The notes beneath the pieces were generated by a model. The model was not told the DNA's origin, did not search any database, and worked only from the letters and a program-made list of their open reading frames with translations. 64,000 bases of DNA from Aquisphaera giovannonii (GTDB lineage Bacteria > Planctomycetota > Planctomycetia > Isosphaerales > Isosphaeraceae), in the NCBI RefSeq assembly GCF_008087625.1, contig NZ_CP042997.1, positions 6,386,001 to 6,450,000 of the forward strand, given 5' to 3'. Made by a program: the position numbers and the translations under genes. This document shows, piece after piece, positions 27,552 through 36,560 of this stretch; within the stretch, counting starts at the first letter, position 1; each line of letters starts with the position of its first letter.

Positions 27552-28826
27552 TCAGATCAGCTCGGTCACGCCCGGGCGCGGGAACGGCGGCTCGGGGACC
27601 GTGCCCTTGATGTCCAGCGGGACGGGGAACGTGTCCAGCTTGGAGTTGAGCGCCTGCTCCCAGGTGATGGCCTTGCCCGTGTAGGCGGACATCCGGCCCA
27701 TGATCGCGACCAGGGTGCTCTCGGCGACCTGCTTCAGCTCGTTGATCGGCTTGGAGGTCGTGATGCTCTCCAGGAGGTCGATGTGCTCCTGGACGTAGGG
27801 GTTGATGCCCCTCGCCCGGACGCGGGACTTGTCCTTGCCGGTGAAGCGGTAGCCGCCGCTGTGCCACTGGCCGGAGGTCCCGACGAACGTCTCGGAGACG
27901 TTGGACTCGGTGTCCGGGATCTGGCGGCACATGGACGCGATGTGGACGCCGTTGGGGAACTCGTAGTCGACGGCGAAGTGGTCGTAGCTGTTGCCCCGCT
28001 CCGGCTCGGGCGCGGCCTGGCGGCCGCCCATTCCGACGGCGCGGACCGGCGGCGAGCCGAGGGCCCAGCATGCGACGTCCAGGTTGTGGACGTGCTGCTC
28101 GACGATGTGGTCGCCGCAGAGCCAGAGGTAGTGGTACCAGTTGCGGATCTGGTACTCGGTGTCGCTCCAGCCCGGCTGCCGCTTGACGGCCCAGATGCCG
28201 CCGCCGTTCCAGTAGACCTGGCCGGAGACGATGTCGCCGATGGCCCCCTCGTGGATCCGCTTCATGCTCTCGACGTAGCCGGCCTCGTGGCGGCGCTGGG
28301 TGCCGGCGACGACGCAGAGCTTCTTGGCCTTGGCCTCCTCGTAGGCGGCGAGCACCTTGCGGATGCCGGCCGGGTCCACGCCGACGGGCTTCTCGGTGAA
28401 GAGGTTCTTGCCCGCCTTGATCGTGGCCTCGATGTGCAGGGGCCGGAAGCCCGGCGGGGTGGCGAGGAGGACGAGGTCGCAGGCCTCGATGACCTTCCTG
28501 TAGCCGTCGAGCCCGACGAAGAGGCGCTCGTCGGCGACGTCGAACTTGTCCTTGCCGTGCTCGCTGTTCTTGATCGCGTCGCGGCAGTTGCGGACGCGGT
28601 CCTCGAAGACGTCGGCCAGGGCGTGGATCTTGATGTTGTAGGTGGTGCCGGCGGCCTCGCAGATGTTGTCCGCCGCCCCGGTGCCGCGCCCGCCGCAGCC
28701 GACGAGGCCGACCTTGATGGCGTCGTTGCCCCGGGCGTGGGCGTTGGGGAGCAGTCCGAGGCCGGCCGCGGCGGCGGTCGAGGCCTTGAGGAAGTCTCGG
28801 CGGTGGGAGCCGAAGGGGCCTGTCAT
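27552..28826 (-). CDS. Tat-exported Gfo/Idh/MocA-family oxidoreductase
   Basis: This 424-residue protein begins at 28826 behind AGGAGA. Residues 8-30 (SHRRDFLKASTAAAAGLGLLP) form a clear twin-arginine signal, so it is folded with its cofactor before export. The Rossmann motif is VGCGGRGTG (42-50) and the family EKPVG is at 145-149, followed by the substrate domain with GTQRRHEAGY and WLCGDHIVEQHVHNLDV. Such enzymes oxidise or epimerise sugars and cyclitols with NAD(P). In planctomycetes exported versions are numerous, and their natural substrates are mostly unknown. The neighbours are ThuA-like and SUMF1-domain genes. Confidence 0.93.
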   Translation of the reverse strand: MTGPFGSHRRDFLKASTAAAAGLGLLPNAHARGNDAIKVGLVGCGGRGTGAADNICEAAGTTYNIKIHALADVFEDRVRNCRDAIKNSEHGKDKFDVADERLFVGLDGYRKVIEACDLVLLATPPGFRPLHIEATIKAGKNLFTEKPVGVDPAGIRKVLAAYEEAKAKKLCVVAGTQRRHEAGYVESMKRIHEGAIGDIVSGQVYWNGGGIWAVKRQPGWSDTEYQIRNWYHYLWLCGDHIVEQHVHNLDVACWALGSPPVRAVGMGGRQAAPEPERGNSYDHFAVDYEFPNGVHIASMCRQIPDTESNVSETFVGTSGQWHSGGYRFTGKDKSRVRARGINPYVQEHIDLLESITTSKPINELKQVAESTLVAIMGRMSAYTGKAITWEQALNSKLDTFPVPLDIKGTVPEPPFPRPGVTELI

Positions 28827-28918
28827 GGGATCATTCTCCTGGACGGGGGATTCGGGCGAGGCTCGCACGATGGGGGGATCCGCCGGGGAGGGGGCCTCCC
28901 CGGGGCTTTGCTTCCTGG

Positions 28919-29962
28919 CTAGCGGGTGGTCTTGCCCTTCACGACCTGGGACTTGAGGCCCTTGAGGTTCTCCTGCTCGGCGACCGGCCGGACGAGGCGG
29001 AAGCCGACGAAGGTGGCGTCGGTGTGCCACCAGATGCTCTGCGGGCGCTGGGGGTCCTGGACGCTCCATTCCGGGTTGGACGAGCGGCGGGCCGCCGAGC
29101 GGAGCTTCTCCGCGTCGTCGTCCCAGGAGCCGCCGCGGGCCACGTAGGGGTATTCCCGGGCGTCGGGGAGGACGACCGGGCCCAGGGTCGGCTTGTCGGC
29201 CGGGAGGGCCTTGTAGCCGTCGGCGACGTAATGGTCCAGGCACCACTCGGCGACGTTGCCGTGGATGTCGTAGAGGCCCCACGGGTTGGGCTTCTTCTTG
29301 CCGACGGGCTGGGGCTTCTCCGCGTTCTCCACGTACCAGGCGAAGTCGCCGATCATGGACGCGTCGTCGAACGAGTAGGGGGCCTTGGTGCCGGCGCGGG
29401 CGGCGTACTCCCACTCGGCCTCGGTGGGGAGGCGGTAGACCTTGCCGGTCTTCTCGGAGAGCCAGCGGCAGTATTCCATGGCCGCGTGGTGGGTGATGCA
29501 GATCACGGGCTGGCCCTTGCGGCCGAAGCCGAAGGTCTCGTCGGCGTAGGGCGGCGTGGGGCGGGTGACCGCGTCGGCCTTCTTCTCGGTCTCGGGCTGG
29601 CTGGTCAGGTCGACGTTGTCGCGCTTCTTCTTCTTCAGGTCGAGCTGGAAGGCGAACTGGTCGTACTCGTCCCAGGTGACCTCGCGGGCGCCCATCCAGA
29701 ACGGGGCGATCTTCACGGGGTGCTGCGGGCCCTCGTCGGCCCCGCGCTTCTCCTCGTCGTCGGGCGAGCCCATGACGAACTCGCCGCCGGGGATCGGCAC
29801 CATCTCGAACTTGAGGTCGGTGCCGGGGATGGTCTCGGTATAGGGCTTGAGGTCGGCCGGCGAGGCGGGGGCCGGCTCCTGGGCGGGGGCGGGGGCGGTG
29901 CAGGCGAGGGCGGCGACGGCCGCGGCGACCGCCAGGCCGCAGTTGTGCAACGGTCGGCTCAC
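28919..29962 (-). CDS. SUMF1/FGE-domain protein lacking the catalytic cysteines
   Basis: I start this 347-residue protein at the GTG at 29962, because it gives a standard signal peptide (about residues 5-28, ending APAQ) and a GGAG lies 12 bases upstream; in-frame ATGs farther up overlap the divergent gene. The SUMF1 fold is plain: FEMVPIPGGEFVMGS, REVTWDEYDQF, YCRWLSEKTGKVYRLPTEAEWEYAARAG, DIHGNVAEWCLD, RGGSW (about 276-280) and GFRLVR. True formylglycine-generating enzymes have two cysteines after RGGS; here the segment is RGGSWDDDAEKLRSAARRS with none. It is therefore probably a non-enzymatic or binding relative rather than a sulfatase activator. Confidence 0.85.
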   Translation of the reverse strand: MSRPLHNCGLAVAAAVAALACTAPAPAQEPAPASPADLKPYTETIPGTDLKFEMVPIPGGEFVMGSPDDEEKRGADEGPQHPVKIAPFWMGAREVTWDEYDQFAFQLDLKKKKRDNVDLTSQPETEKKADAVTRPTPPYADETFGFGRKGQPVICITHHAAMEYCRWLSEKTGKVYRLPTEAEWEYAARAGTKAPYSFDDASMIGDFAWYVENAEKPQPVGKKKPNPWGLYDIHGNVAEWCLDHYVADGYKALPADKPTLGPVVLPDAREYPYVARGGSWDDDAEKLRSAARRSSNPEWSVQDPQRPQSIWWHTDATFVGFRLVRPVAEQENLKGLKSQVVKGKTTR

Positions 29963-30047
29963 GTTTGATATGCTCCAGCGGTACGGGGTAGGTCCGGACT
30001 CATCGGTCTCACCGCGCCTCGAGCCTTCGTCCGCAAGGGGAGACTTC

Positions 30048-33000
30048 ATGCTCGCATCGCTCTCGGCCGCCTGGTTGTGTCTCGCGACAGCCGGGGCCTG
30101 CTCGAATCCGGGACCGGCGGGATCACTCGCGCGTTTCGAGTTCGTCGAAACGCACATGGGCTGCTCCTTCAAGCTTGTTTTATACTCCACCGGCGCGGGC
30201 GAAGCCAGAAGCGCCTCCCGGGCCGCATTCGATCGGATCGCGGCCCTGGACGCCTGCCTGAGCGACTACGACGCCGACAGCGAGCTCTCCCGCCTGGGGC
30301 TCCGATCGGGCGGCCCGCCGGTGCCGGTCGGGGCCGACCTCTTCGACGTCCTCCGCCTCTCCAAGGAGTTCCACGCGAGGACCGGCGGCGTCCTCGACGT
30401 CACGATCGCCCCGGTGGGCCGCCTCTGGAGGCGGGCCCGCCGCGACCGCAAGCTCCCCGACCCCGCGCTGCTCGCGAAGGCCCGCGACCTCGTCGGCGCG
30501 GACATGATGAAGCTGGACCCGGAGAAGCGGACCGTCCAGCTCACGAAGCCCGGCATGAGGCTGGACGTCGGCGGCATCGCCAAGGGCTACGCCTCGCAGG
30601 CCGCGATCGACGTCCTCCGCGCGCGGGGCGTCGCCAGGGCCCTCGTCGGCGGCGCCGGGGACATCGTGATCGGCGACCCGCCGCCGGGCGAGCCGGGCTG
30701 GACGATCGCCGTCTCCGGCCTGGACCCGAACGCCCCCGAGCCGCTCACGTACCTACTCCTGAAGAATTGCGCCATCTCGACGTCCGGGGACGCGGAGCGG
30801 TTCGTCGTCATCGACGGCAAGCGGTACTCTCACATCATCAATCCGGTCACGGGCATGGGGGTCGTGGAGCGGGCCAGCGTCACGGTCGTCGCGCCGGACG
30901 GCGGCACGGCGGATGCGCTGGAGACCTCGGTCTACATGATGGGCCCGGAGCGGGGATTGTCGCTCATCGAGGGCATGCCGGGCGTGGCGGCCGTCTACGT
31001 CCGGGAGACTCCGGACGGGCCCCGCGTCGTCGAATCGTCCCGCTTCAAGGAGCTGCCCCGGACGACGGCCAAGCCGGCCGCGGCGTCGCCGACGCTGCCC
31101 TCCATGACGCCCGAGTCGCTGGGCTTCGACCCGGAGCGGCTGGCCCGGATCGACGCGGCGATCGACCGCTCGATCGCGGCCGGCGAGGTCCCCGGCGCCG
31201 TGGTCCTCGTGGGCCGGCACGGGGCCGTCGCCCATGCCTACGCGGCCGGGAAGCGGGCCGTCGAGCCGGCGGCGGAGCCGATGACCCGCGACACGCTCTT
31301 CGACATGGCGTCGCTGACCAAGCCGATCGCGACGGCCTCGTCCATCATGGTGCTGCTGGAGAAGGGCAAGCTCCGCCTTTCGGATCGTGTGGTCCGTTAC
31401 CTGCCCGAGCTGGACCGCCACGGCAAGGGGAAGATCACGATCGAGCACCTGCTGCGGCATCGCGCCGGGCTGATTGCGGACAACCCCATCGGGGACTACG
31501 CGAAGGGGCCGGAGGAGGCCTGGAAGCGGATCGCGGACCTGGAGCTGATCGGGGAGCCGGGGGACAAGCTCGTCTATTCGGACGTCGGCTACATCATCCT
31601 GGGGAAGCTCGTCGAGCGGGTCTCCGGCCGGTCGCTGGACCGGTTCGCCGCGGAGCGGGTCTTCGGCCCCGCGGGGATGGCCGAGGCCCATTTCCGCCCG
31701 CTCGGCGCGGCCGGGCCGGTGCCCCCGGCGGGTCGCTGCGCGCCGACCGAGAGGGAGTCTCCGGGCGGGGCGATGCTCCGCGGCGTCGTGCACGACCCGA
31801 GGTCCCGGGCGCTCGGCGGGGTCGCCGGCCACGCCGGCCTCTTCGCCACGGCCGACGACCTCGCCGCGTTCGCCCGGATGCTGCTCGCGGGGGGCGTCGC
31901 GGAGAATGGCCGTCGCGTCCTCTCGCCCCTGACGGTCCGCGCCATGGTCGACCCCGGGGGGACGCCGACGGGCCAGCGCCGGGGGCTCGGCTGGGACGTC
32001 GCCACCGGGCAGAGCGGCCCGCGCGGGGCCCTCTTCGGGCCGGCCAGCTTCGGCCACACGGGATTCACGGGCACCAGCATCTGGATCGACCCGGAGACCG
32101 ACAGCTTCGTCATCCTGCTGACCAGCCGCCTCCATCCCGACGGCAAGGGGGCCTCGCCGGGGGACCTCCGCGCCCGGGTGGCGACCCTGGCCGCGGCGGC
32201 GATCGTCGATGCCCCCGCCTCCCGGCCGCCGACCGCGCCGGCGGGAGAGGCCGCCCCGTCCGCCCCGTCCGCCCCCGCCTCGAGGCCGGAGAACCCGGTC
32301 GCGGTGGCCTGCGGGATCGACGTCCTGGCCGCCGACGGGTTCCGGCTGCTCCAGGGCCGGCGTGTGGCGCTGGTGACGAACCACACCGGGCGTTCTCGCG
32401 ACGGCCGCTCGACGATCGACGTCCTCTTCCATGCCCCCGGGGTCAAGCTCGTCCGGCTGTTCGGCCCGGAGCACGGCATCCGGGGGGAGCTGGACGCGGC
32501 CGTGGCCGACGGCAAGGACGCGGCGACGGGCCTGCCGGTCGTCAGCCTGTACGGGGCCAAGCGGAAGCCGTCGCCCGCGGACCTGGAGGGGATCGACGAC
32601 ATCGTCTATGACATCCAGGACATCGGCGTCCGATATTACACCTACAGCACGACGCTCGGCCTGGTGCTGGAGGCGGCGAAGGAGTCGTCGAAGCGGCTCG
32701 TGGTCCTGGACCGGCCGAACCCCATCGGCGGCGAGGCGGTCGCCGGCCCGGTGCTCGACCCGGGCCTGGAGTCGTTCATCGGCTATCACGCCTTGCCGGT
32801 CCGCCACGGGATGACGCTCGGCGAGCTGGCCCGGCTGTACAACGGGGAGCGGAAGATCGGCGCCGCCCTCGAGGTGGTCCCCTGCAGGGGCTGGACGCGG
32901 GGGCGGACCTACGACCGGACGGGGCTGCTCTGGGTCAACCCGTCGCCCAACATGCGGAGCCTGACCGAGGCGCTGCTCTACCCGGGCGTCGGCTGGCTGG

Positions 33001-33440
33001 AGGCGACGAACCTGGCGACCGGCCGCGGGACCGATACGCCCTTCGAGCGGGTCGGCGCCCCGTGGATCGACCCGGTCGCCTTCGCCGCGGCGATGAACGC
33101 CTCCAGGGTGCCGGGCGCCCGGTTCACGCCCATCTGGTTCACGCCGACGGAGCGGCAGTTCAAGGGGGAGCGATGCGGCGGCGTCCTGATCATGATCGAC
33201 GACTGGTCGGCCTTCGACCCGCTCCGGCTGGGCGTGTCGCTGGCGGTGGCGCTGAGGCAGTCCTACCCGAATGAGTGGAAGCCGGAGAAGGTGCTCGGCC
33301 TGCTCGGCGACCGGGCCTCGCTGGAGTCCATCCGCCAGGGGAAGGGCGCCTCGGAGATCATGGCGATGTGGGGGCCGGAGCTCGAGGCCTTCCGGGAGGT
33401 CCGGGGCCGCTACCTGATCTACGACCGCGGCGCGGACTGA
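30048..33440 (+). CDS. Three-domain protein: ApbE flavin transferase + beta-lactamase-like serine hydrolase + NamZ-type (DUF1343) muramidase
   Basis: One 1130-residue protein holds three complete modules. Residues about 25-335 are ApbE (FAD:protein FMN transferase): DVGGIAKGYA at 173-182 and TADALETS near 286-293, the FAD/Mg sites. Residues about 350-720 are a beta-lactamase/esterase-type hydrolase: SLTK (nucleophile Ser near 422), YSD, and HTG near 669-671. Residues about 750-1128 are DUF1343, known from B. subtilis NamZ as an exo-N-acetylmuramidase: VTNHTG, FGPEHGIRG (PEHG at 807-810), YDIQDIGVRYYTY, LDRPNPIGG. The N-terminus is a signal sequence with a lipobox-like TAGAC, so it acts in the periplasm. 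In B. subtilis the amidase AmiE (beta-lactamase fold) and NamZ are separate, clustered enzymes of peptidoglycan recycling; here they are fused, with ApbE added. Confidence 0.9.
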   Translation: MLASLSAAWLCLATAGACSNPGPAGSLARFEFVETHMGCSFKLVLYSTGAGEARSASRAAFDRIAALDACLSDYDADSELSRLGLRSGGPPVPVGADLFDVLRLSKEFHARTGGVLDVTIAPVGRLWRRARRDRKLPDPALLAKARDLVGADMMKLDPEKRTVQLTKPGMRLDVGGIAKGYASQAAIDVLRARGVARALVGGAGDIVIGDPPPGEPGWTIAVSGLDPNAPEPLTYLLLKNCAISTSGDAERFVVIDGKRYSHIINPVTGMGVVERASVTVVAPDGGTADALETSVYMMGPERGLSLIEGMPGVAAVYVRETPDGPRVVESSRFKELPRTTAKPAAASPTLPSMTPESLGFDPERLARIDAAIDRSIAAGEVPGAVVLVGRHGAVAHAYAAGKRAVEPAAEPMTRDTLFDMASLTKPIATASSIMVLLEKGKLRLSDRVVRYLPELDRHGKGKITIEHLLRHRAGLIADNPIGDYAKGPEEAWKRIADLELIGEPGDKLVYSDVGYIILGKLVERVSGRSLDRFAAERVFGPAGMAEAHFRPLGAAGPVPPAGRCAPTERESPGGAMLRGVVHDPRSRALGGVAGHAGLFATADDLAAFARMLLAGGVAENGRRVLSPLTVRAMVDPGGTPTGQRRGLGWDVATGQSGPRGALFGPASFGHTGFTGTSIWIDPETDSFVILLTSRLHPDGKGASPGDLRARVATLAAAAIVDAPASRPPTAPAGEAAPSAPSAPASRPENPVAVACGIDVLAADGFRLLQGRRVALVTNHTGRSRDGRSTIDVLFHAPGVKLVRLFGPEHGIRGELDAAVADGKDAATGLPVVSLYGAKRKPSPADLEGIDDIVYDIQDIGVRYYTYSTTLGLVLEAAKESSKRLVVLDRPNPIGGEAVAGPVLDPGLESFIGYHALPVRHGMTLGELARLYNGERKIGAALEVVPCRGWTRGRTYDRTGLLWVNPSPNMRSLTEALLYPGVGWLEATNLATGRGTDTPFERVGAPWIDPVAFAAAMNASRVPGARFTPIWFTPTERQFKGERCGGVLIMIDDWSAFDPLRLGVSLAVALRQSYPNEWKPEKVLGLLGDRASLESIRQGKGASEIMAMWGPELEAFREVRGRYLIYDRGAD

Positions 33441-34204
33441 GGCTTCGCGGCGATGTCGGTCCGGGGTGCGTCCGCCCGGCCGCGTCTCCGGGGGCCCGGC
33501 GCCGGGCGATCGGGCTCGGTGTGCGGGTCGTCGGAGCGGTACTCGTCCCGGACCCAGGCGCGGAAGCGCCCGGGGGTGTGATCGAGCCCGCGGGCGTCCA
33601 GCCAGGCGGCGTACTCGTCCAGGGGCTCGTGGAGGTGCTGCGGTCCGAAGAGCGGGATGTGGCTGTGGTAGATCGTGAAGGCCCGCGACGCCCGGCGCGG
33701 GCCCTCGCCGAGGCGGACCATCAGGTAGAGCGCGGAGGCCAGCCCCGTCCGGTCGGCGCCCGCCTTGCAGTGGATCAGCAGCGGATACCGGCAGTCCTCC
33801 AGGACGTCGATCAGCGCGAGCAGCTCGTGGCGCCCGGGCCGCTTCGTGGCGCTCAGGGGGATGTCGTAGAAGGCGACGCCCCGGTCGGACGACGTGCGGA
33901 CCTCGGCGTCGTACCAGGGGTCGCGGGGCGACCCCCCGCGGAGGTTCAGGATCGAGGCGAGGCGATGCTCGGCGATCATCGCGGGGAGGCCGGCGGTGGG
34001 CTGGGCGGCCCGGATGACGACCCCCGGGTCGACCACGCCGACGTTGGCGCTCACCATGGGGCGGACGAGGAGGGCGGCCAGCCCGGCGGCGGCGGCCAGG
34101 GCGGCGAGCAGCGCGGCCCGGGCGGCGCGGCGGGCGATGCCCTTCCGGGGACGGCCGCCGAGGGCCGCGGGCGCGTCGGTCGTGACGTCGAGGGGGTCGG
34201 GCAC
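33419..34204 (-). CDS. Membrane-anchored tyrosine/dual-specificity protein phosphatase
   Basis: A 261-residue protein with one membrane segment (about residues 24-47) and a phosphatase domain carrying the signature HCKAGADRTG (145-154), where Cys 146 is the nucleophile and Arg 152 binds phosphate. The general acid is probably the Asp of YDIPLS (113-118). Bacterial proteins of this type dephosphorylate Tyr/Ser/Thr-phosphoproteins or act on phosphoinositide-like substrates; the target is unknown. The basic N-terminus before the helix suggests the catalytic domain faces the periplasm (inference). The last 22 bases overlap the 3' end of the convergent ApbE-hydrolase-NamZ gene. Confidence 0.87.
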   Translation of the reverse strand: MPDPLDVTTDAPAALGGRPRKGIARRAARAALLAALAAAAGLAALLVRPMVSANVGVVDPGVVIRAAQPTAGLPAMIAEHRLASILNLRGGSPRDPWYDAEVRTSSDRGVAFYDIPLSATKRPGRHELLALIDVLEDCRYPLLIHCKAGADRTGLASALYLMVRLGEGPRRASRAFTIYHSHIPLFGPQHLHEPLDEYAAWLDARGLDHTPGRFRAWVRDEYRSDDPHTEPDRPAPGPRRRGRADAPRTDIAAKPQSAPRS

Positions 34205-34464
34205 GCTTCGTCACCTTCCTGCTGGGAGGGCGGTGGGCCGCCGGCGGGACGTCGCCGGATCGGTGCCGGCCTCATCAAGCGCCAGGAGCCGGGGCCGGTC
34301 AAGGCCGATCGCGGGGGCCGGCCCATCCCGCCGTGCCTCGGCCCGGGATTCGAAAGGCCGCCGGGCCGATCCGGGCCAGCCAGGCTGGCGGGGATCGGCC
34401 CGGCCATTCTCCGATTCGGGCCGCGGAGTCGGCCCGCGGGGGCCGCCGTCCGCGGTCAGCTAGC

Positions 34465-35403
34465 TCAACGGGCTCCCGGCTGGTTGGGGAGGGTCGGCGT
34501 CGTCGTGGCCGTGTTCGCAGCCCCCGCGGTGCCCCTCACGCCGAGCGAGAGGAACTCGATGGAACGGGCCGTGAAGGAGTACTGCAACATCGAATTCAGC
34601 ACGGTCTGGAACGGGGCGGCGAGCCGGTCCAGGAAGACCGTGGTGCGGACGATCGGGTCGCGATAGATCACGAGGCGGTCGCCGGGCATGAGCTGGTAAT
34701 TGGTCGTGGAGTCGCCGCCGCTCATGATGGCCGCGATGTTGACCGGCAGGGTCTGCTCGCAGCAGGCACCCGGCGGCGCCGGCCGCACCAGGCGGATGTT
34801 CCGGGGGGCCGCGGTGGGGAGCAAGCCGCCGGCGAACTCCAGGGCGTCGAGCACCGTCTCGTTGCCCGTGATCGGCAGCCGGCCGGGGGCCGCCACGTCG
34901 CCGAGGACGTAGTAGTTCTTGCTGTTGTAGCCGGTCACGTCGACGAAGACGGTCTCGCTGTCCTTGGGGTCTTTGTGCATCGGCTTGCCGTCCTTGTCGA
35001 GCTTGTGATGCCCCCCCTCGTCGCCTTCCTCGTCCTCGTAGAGCCCCAGGGCCTCGTCGGAGAGCGACTTCCGCAGGTGGAAGATGATCTTCTCCTTGGC
35101 CTCGCTGATCGTGAGGCCGGCGACGTAGACCTCGCCGTACCATCCCAGGGAGATCTTCCCGTCGGGGCGCACCAGCCGCTCGCCGGAGATCGGCCGCCCC
35201 GGCAGCGCCTCGAGGACCTCGACCAGGACGAGGTCGGGGGGCTCGATGACGTACTCGGGCATCGTGACCTTCTTGAACTCGCTCGGGATGTTGCTATTCG
35301 CGATCTTCTCCTCGGGCGTCTTCACGGTCTGGCAGCCGCTCGCGAAACCGACGACGAGCGTGAGCAGCAAGCCGGCCCGGCGGATCTTCCTTGTGCGTCC
35401 CAT
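34465..35403 (-). CDS. Polysaccharide biosynthesis/export lipoprotein, Wza-like
   Basis: The protein has 312 residues from the ATG at 35403 (GGGAGGGAG upstream) with a lipoprotein signal ending FASGC. The export domain begins at YVIEPPDLVLVEVLEALPGRPISGERLVRPDGKISLGWYGEVYVAGLTISEAKEKI, the typical opening of outer-membrane polysaccharide export proteins, and is followed by an SLBB-type part (YYVLGDVAAPGRLPITGNETVLDALEFAGGLLPTAAP, YQLMPGDRLVIYRD). An unusual charged insert (EDEEGDEGGHHKLDKDGK..., about residues 125-150) interrupts the export domain. It would form or assist the outer-membrane pore for exopolysaccharide. No glycosyltransferase or tyrosine-kinase partner is nearby. Confidence 0.9.
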   Translation of the reverse strand: MGRTRKIRRAGLLLTLVVGFASGCQTVKTPEEKIANSNIPSEFKKVTMPEYVIEPPDLVLVEVLEALPGRPISGERLVRPDGKISLGWYGEVYVAGLTISEAKEKIIFHLRKSLSDEALGLYEDEEGDEGGHHKLDKDGKPMHKDPKDSETVFVDVTGYNSKNYYVLGDVAAPGRLPITGNETVLDALEFAGGLLPTAAPRNIRLVRPAPPGACCEQTLPVNIAAIMSGGDSTTNYQLMPGDRLVIYRDPIVRTTVFLDRLAAPFQTVLNSMLQYSFTARSIEFLSLGVRGTAGAANTATTTPTLPNQPGAR

Positions 35404-35642
35404 GCACCACTCCCTCCCGGCACTCCGAGACCGGACCAACTGGCCCCCGGAAGCTTCGGATCATGGCTACCGCCGCGATCCATCGCGGCCGGCTCGGCTC
35501 GCCGCCGAGGCGATTCCTTGAACCCTTGAATCCCCATCCAACCGCGTGGGATGCCGGCCCCCGGATGGCGGGGCCGGCCTTGACACAACCTACAATCGGC
35601 ACATTCGCCCGCTCTCTCGAATCGAATCCCGCCGACGCGCCT

Positions 35643-36206
35643 TTATTGCCCGCGTTGCGGGAAATAGCGGAGTGGACGGTTGAACCGCGGCTCGCGGCCC
35701 GCGCCGCCGGCCGGGGCGGCCGCCTTGTTGAAATACCGGGACGCCAGCCCGCCCGGCACATTCGCGTTCCGACGGTGCGACGGGACCGCGCGGTCGTCGC
35801 CCGCCTGCGATCGGCGCGAGCGCGGATCCGTGGCCTTGCCCCGGCTCGTCCCGGACGCCGCGGGGCGAGTGCCGCTGATCTGGCCGTTGCCCAACCCGAG
35901 CATCCGCTGCGAGGCGGACAGCATGTAGAGCCCGGCCTGGTCACGCGTCATGGGCACGGCGGCCCCGCCGTAAGCGGCGCCGTAGATCGGGCTCAGCCCC
36001 ATCGGGTCCGAGGCCCGTGTCCCGGCGGCGCCCATGGGGACGACCCCCAGGGACATCGACCCATTCGCATTGGGCAGCGGGACCACCCCCAGCCCCGTGG
36101 AGCCCCCCGCGGCCGACTGCCCGTGCGCGGAGGACGCCAGGGACCCGACGGCCGCGATCAGGCCCAGGAACGCGGCCCCCTGCGGCCGGCACCGTCGTAC
36201 GATCAT
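35643..36206 (-). CDS. Small secreted protein of unknown function
   Basis: 187 residues from the ATG at 36206, chosen because AAGGAGG lies eight bases upstream and a signal peptide (MIVRRCRPQGAAFLGLIAAVGSLASSAHGQ) follows at once. The mature part is Gly/Ala/Ser-rich with two similar short repeats (GLGVVPLPNANGSM and SLGVVPMGAAG) and then a basic, proline-containing tail. There is no known domain. Its start region is shared with a divergent secreted-protein gene. Confidence 0.65.
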   Translation of the reverse strand: MIVRRCRPQGAAFLGLIAAVGSLASSAHGQSAAGGSTGLGVVPLPNANGSMSLGVVPMGAAGTRASDPMGLSPIYGAAYGGAAVPMTRDQAGLYMLSASQRMLGLGNGQISGTRPAASGTSRGKATDPRSRRSQAGDDRAVPSHRRNANVPGGLASRYFNKAAAPAGGAGREPRFNRPLRYFPQRGQ

Positions 36207-36560
36207 CACCGTTCCTCCTTGATCAGGCGGGCTGAAACTTCCCGGTCCTCGCACGGCCGGCCGCCAAACGACGGCCGGCCAGTCTCGACCCATCGCCCTC
36301 TCCCCAGTTGATCGGACCGCCGATGTGACTCGTTTGATCCTTTCTCCCCGCACTCTCGCTGCAATGGTGACGACCCGAATTGCCGTTTCAGTCCGAAAAA
36401 GCCTTTCTTGTGTAAAATTCGGATTCCTCCTGTCTTATCCAGATTCGCTGTAGCCTCCGGATCCTCGGACCCGATCGAGATTCTCAGGACAGAACGCATC
36501 CGGACCACCCGCCTGGGGAGTCGGATGCGAAACGAGTCACCCGAACGGACGAGGCAAGGA
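36207..36560. other. Divergent promoter region with TCCGAA...TTCGGA motif (354 bases)
   Basis: This region between two divergent secreted-protein genes contains a markedly AT-richer stretch (about 36376-36445) in otherwise GC-rich DNA. It includes TCCGAA at 36392-36397 and its inverse TTCGGA at 36418-36423, each beside an A-run. The same pair, much closer together, occurs in the 38979-39219 intergenic region. No gene is seen. Confidence 0.5.

Noticed and set aside
28919-29962. Annotation as formylglycine-generating enzyme
   Set aside because: The cysteine pair after RGGS that binds copper in true enzymes is absent, and no sulfatase gene is in the window.
30753-34214. Minus-strand open frame of 1153 codons opposite the ApbE-hydrolase-NamZ gene
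   Set aside because: Same kind of shadow, with low-complexity Arg/Gly/Asp composition. The plus-strand product has three recognised enzyme domains.
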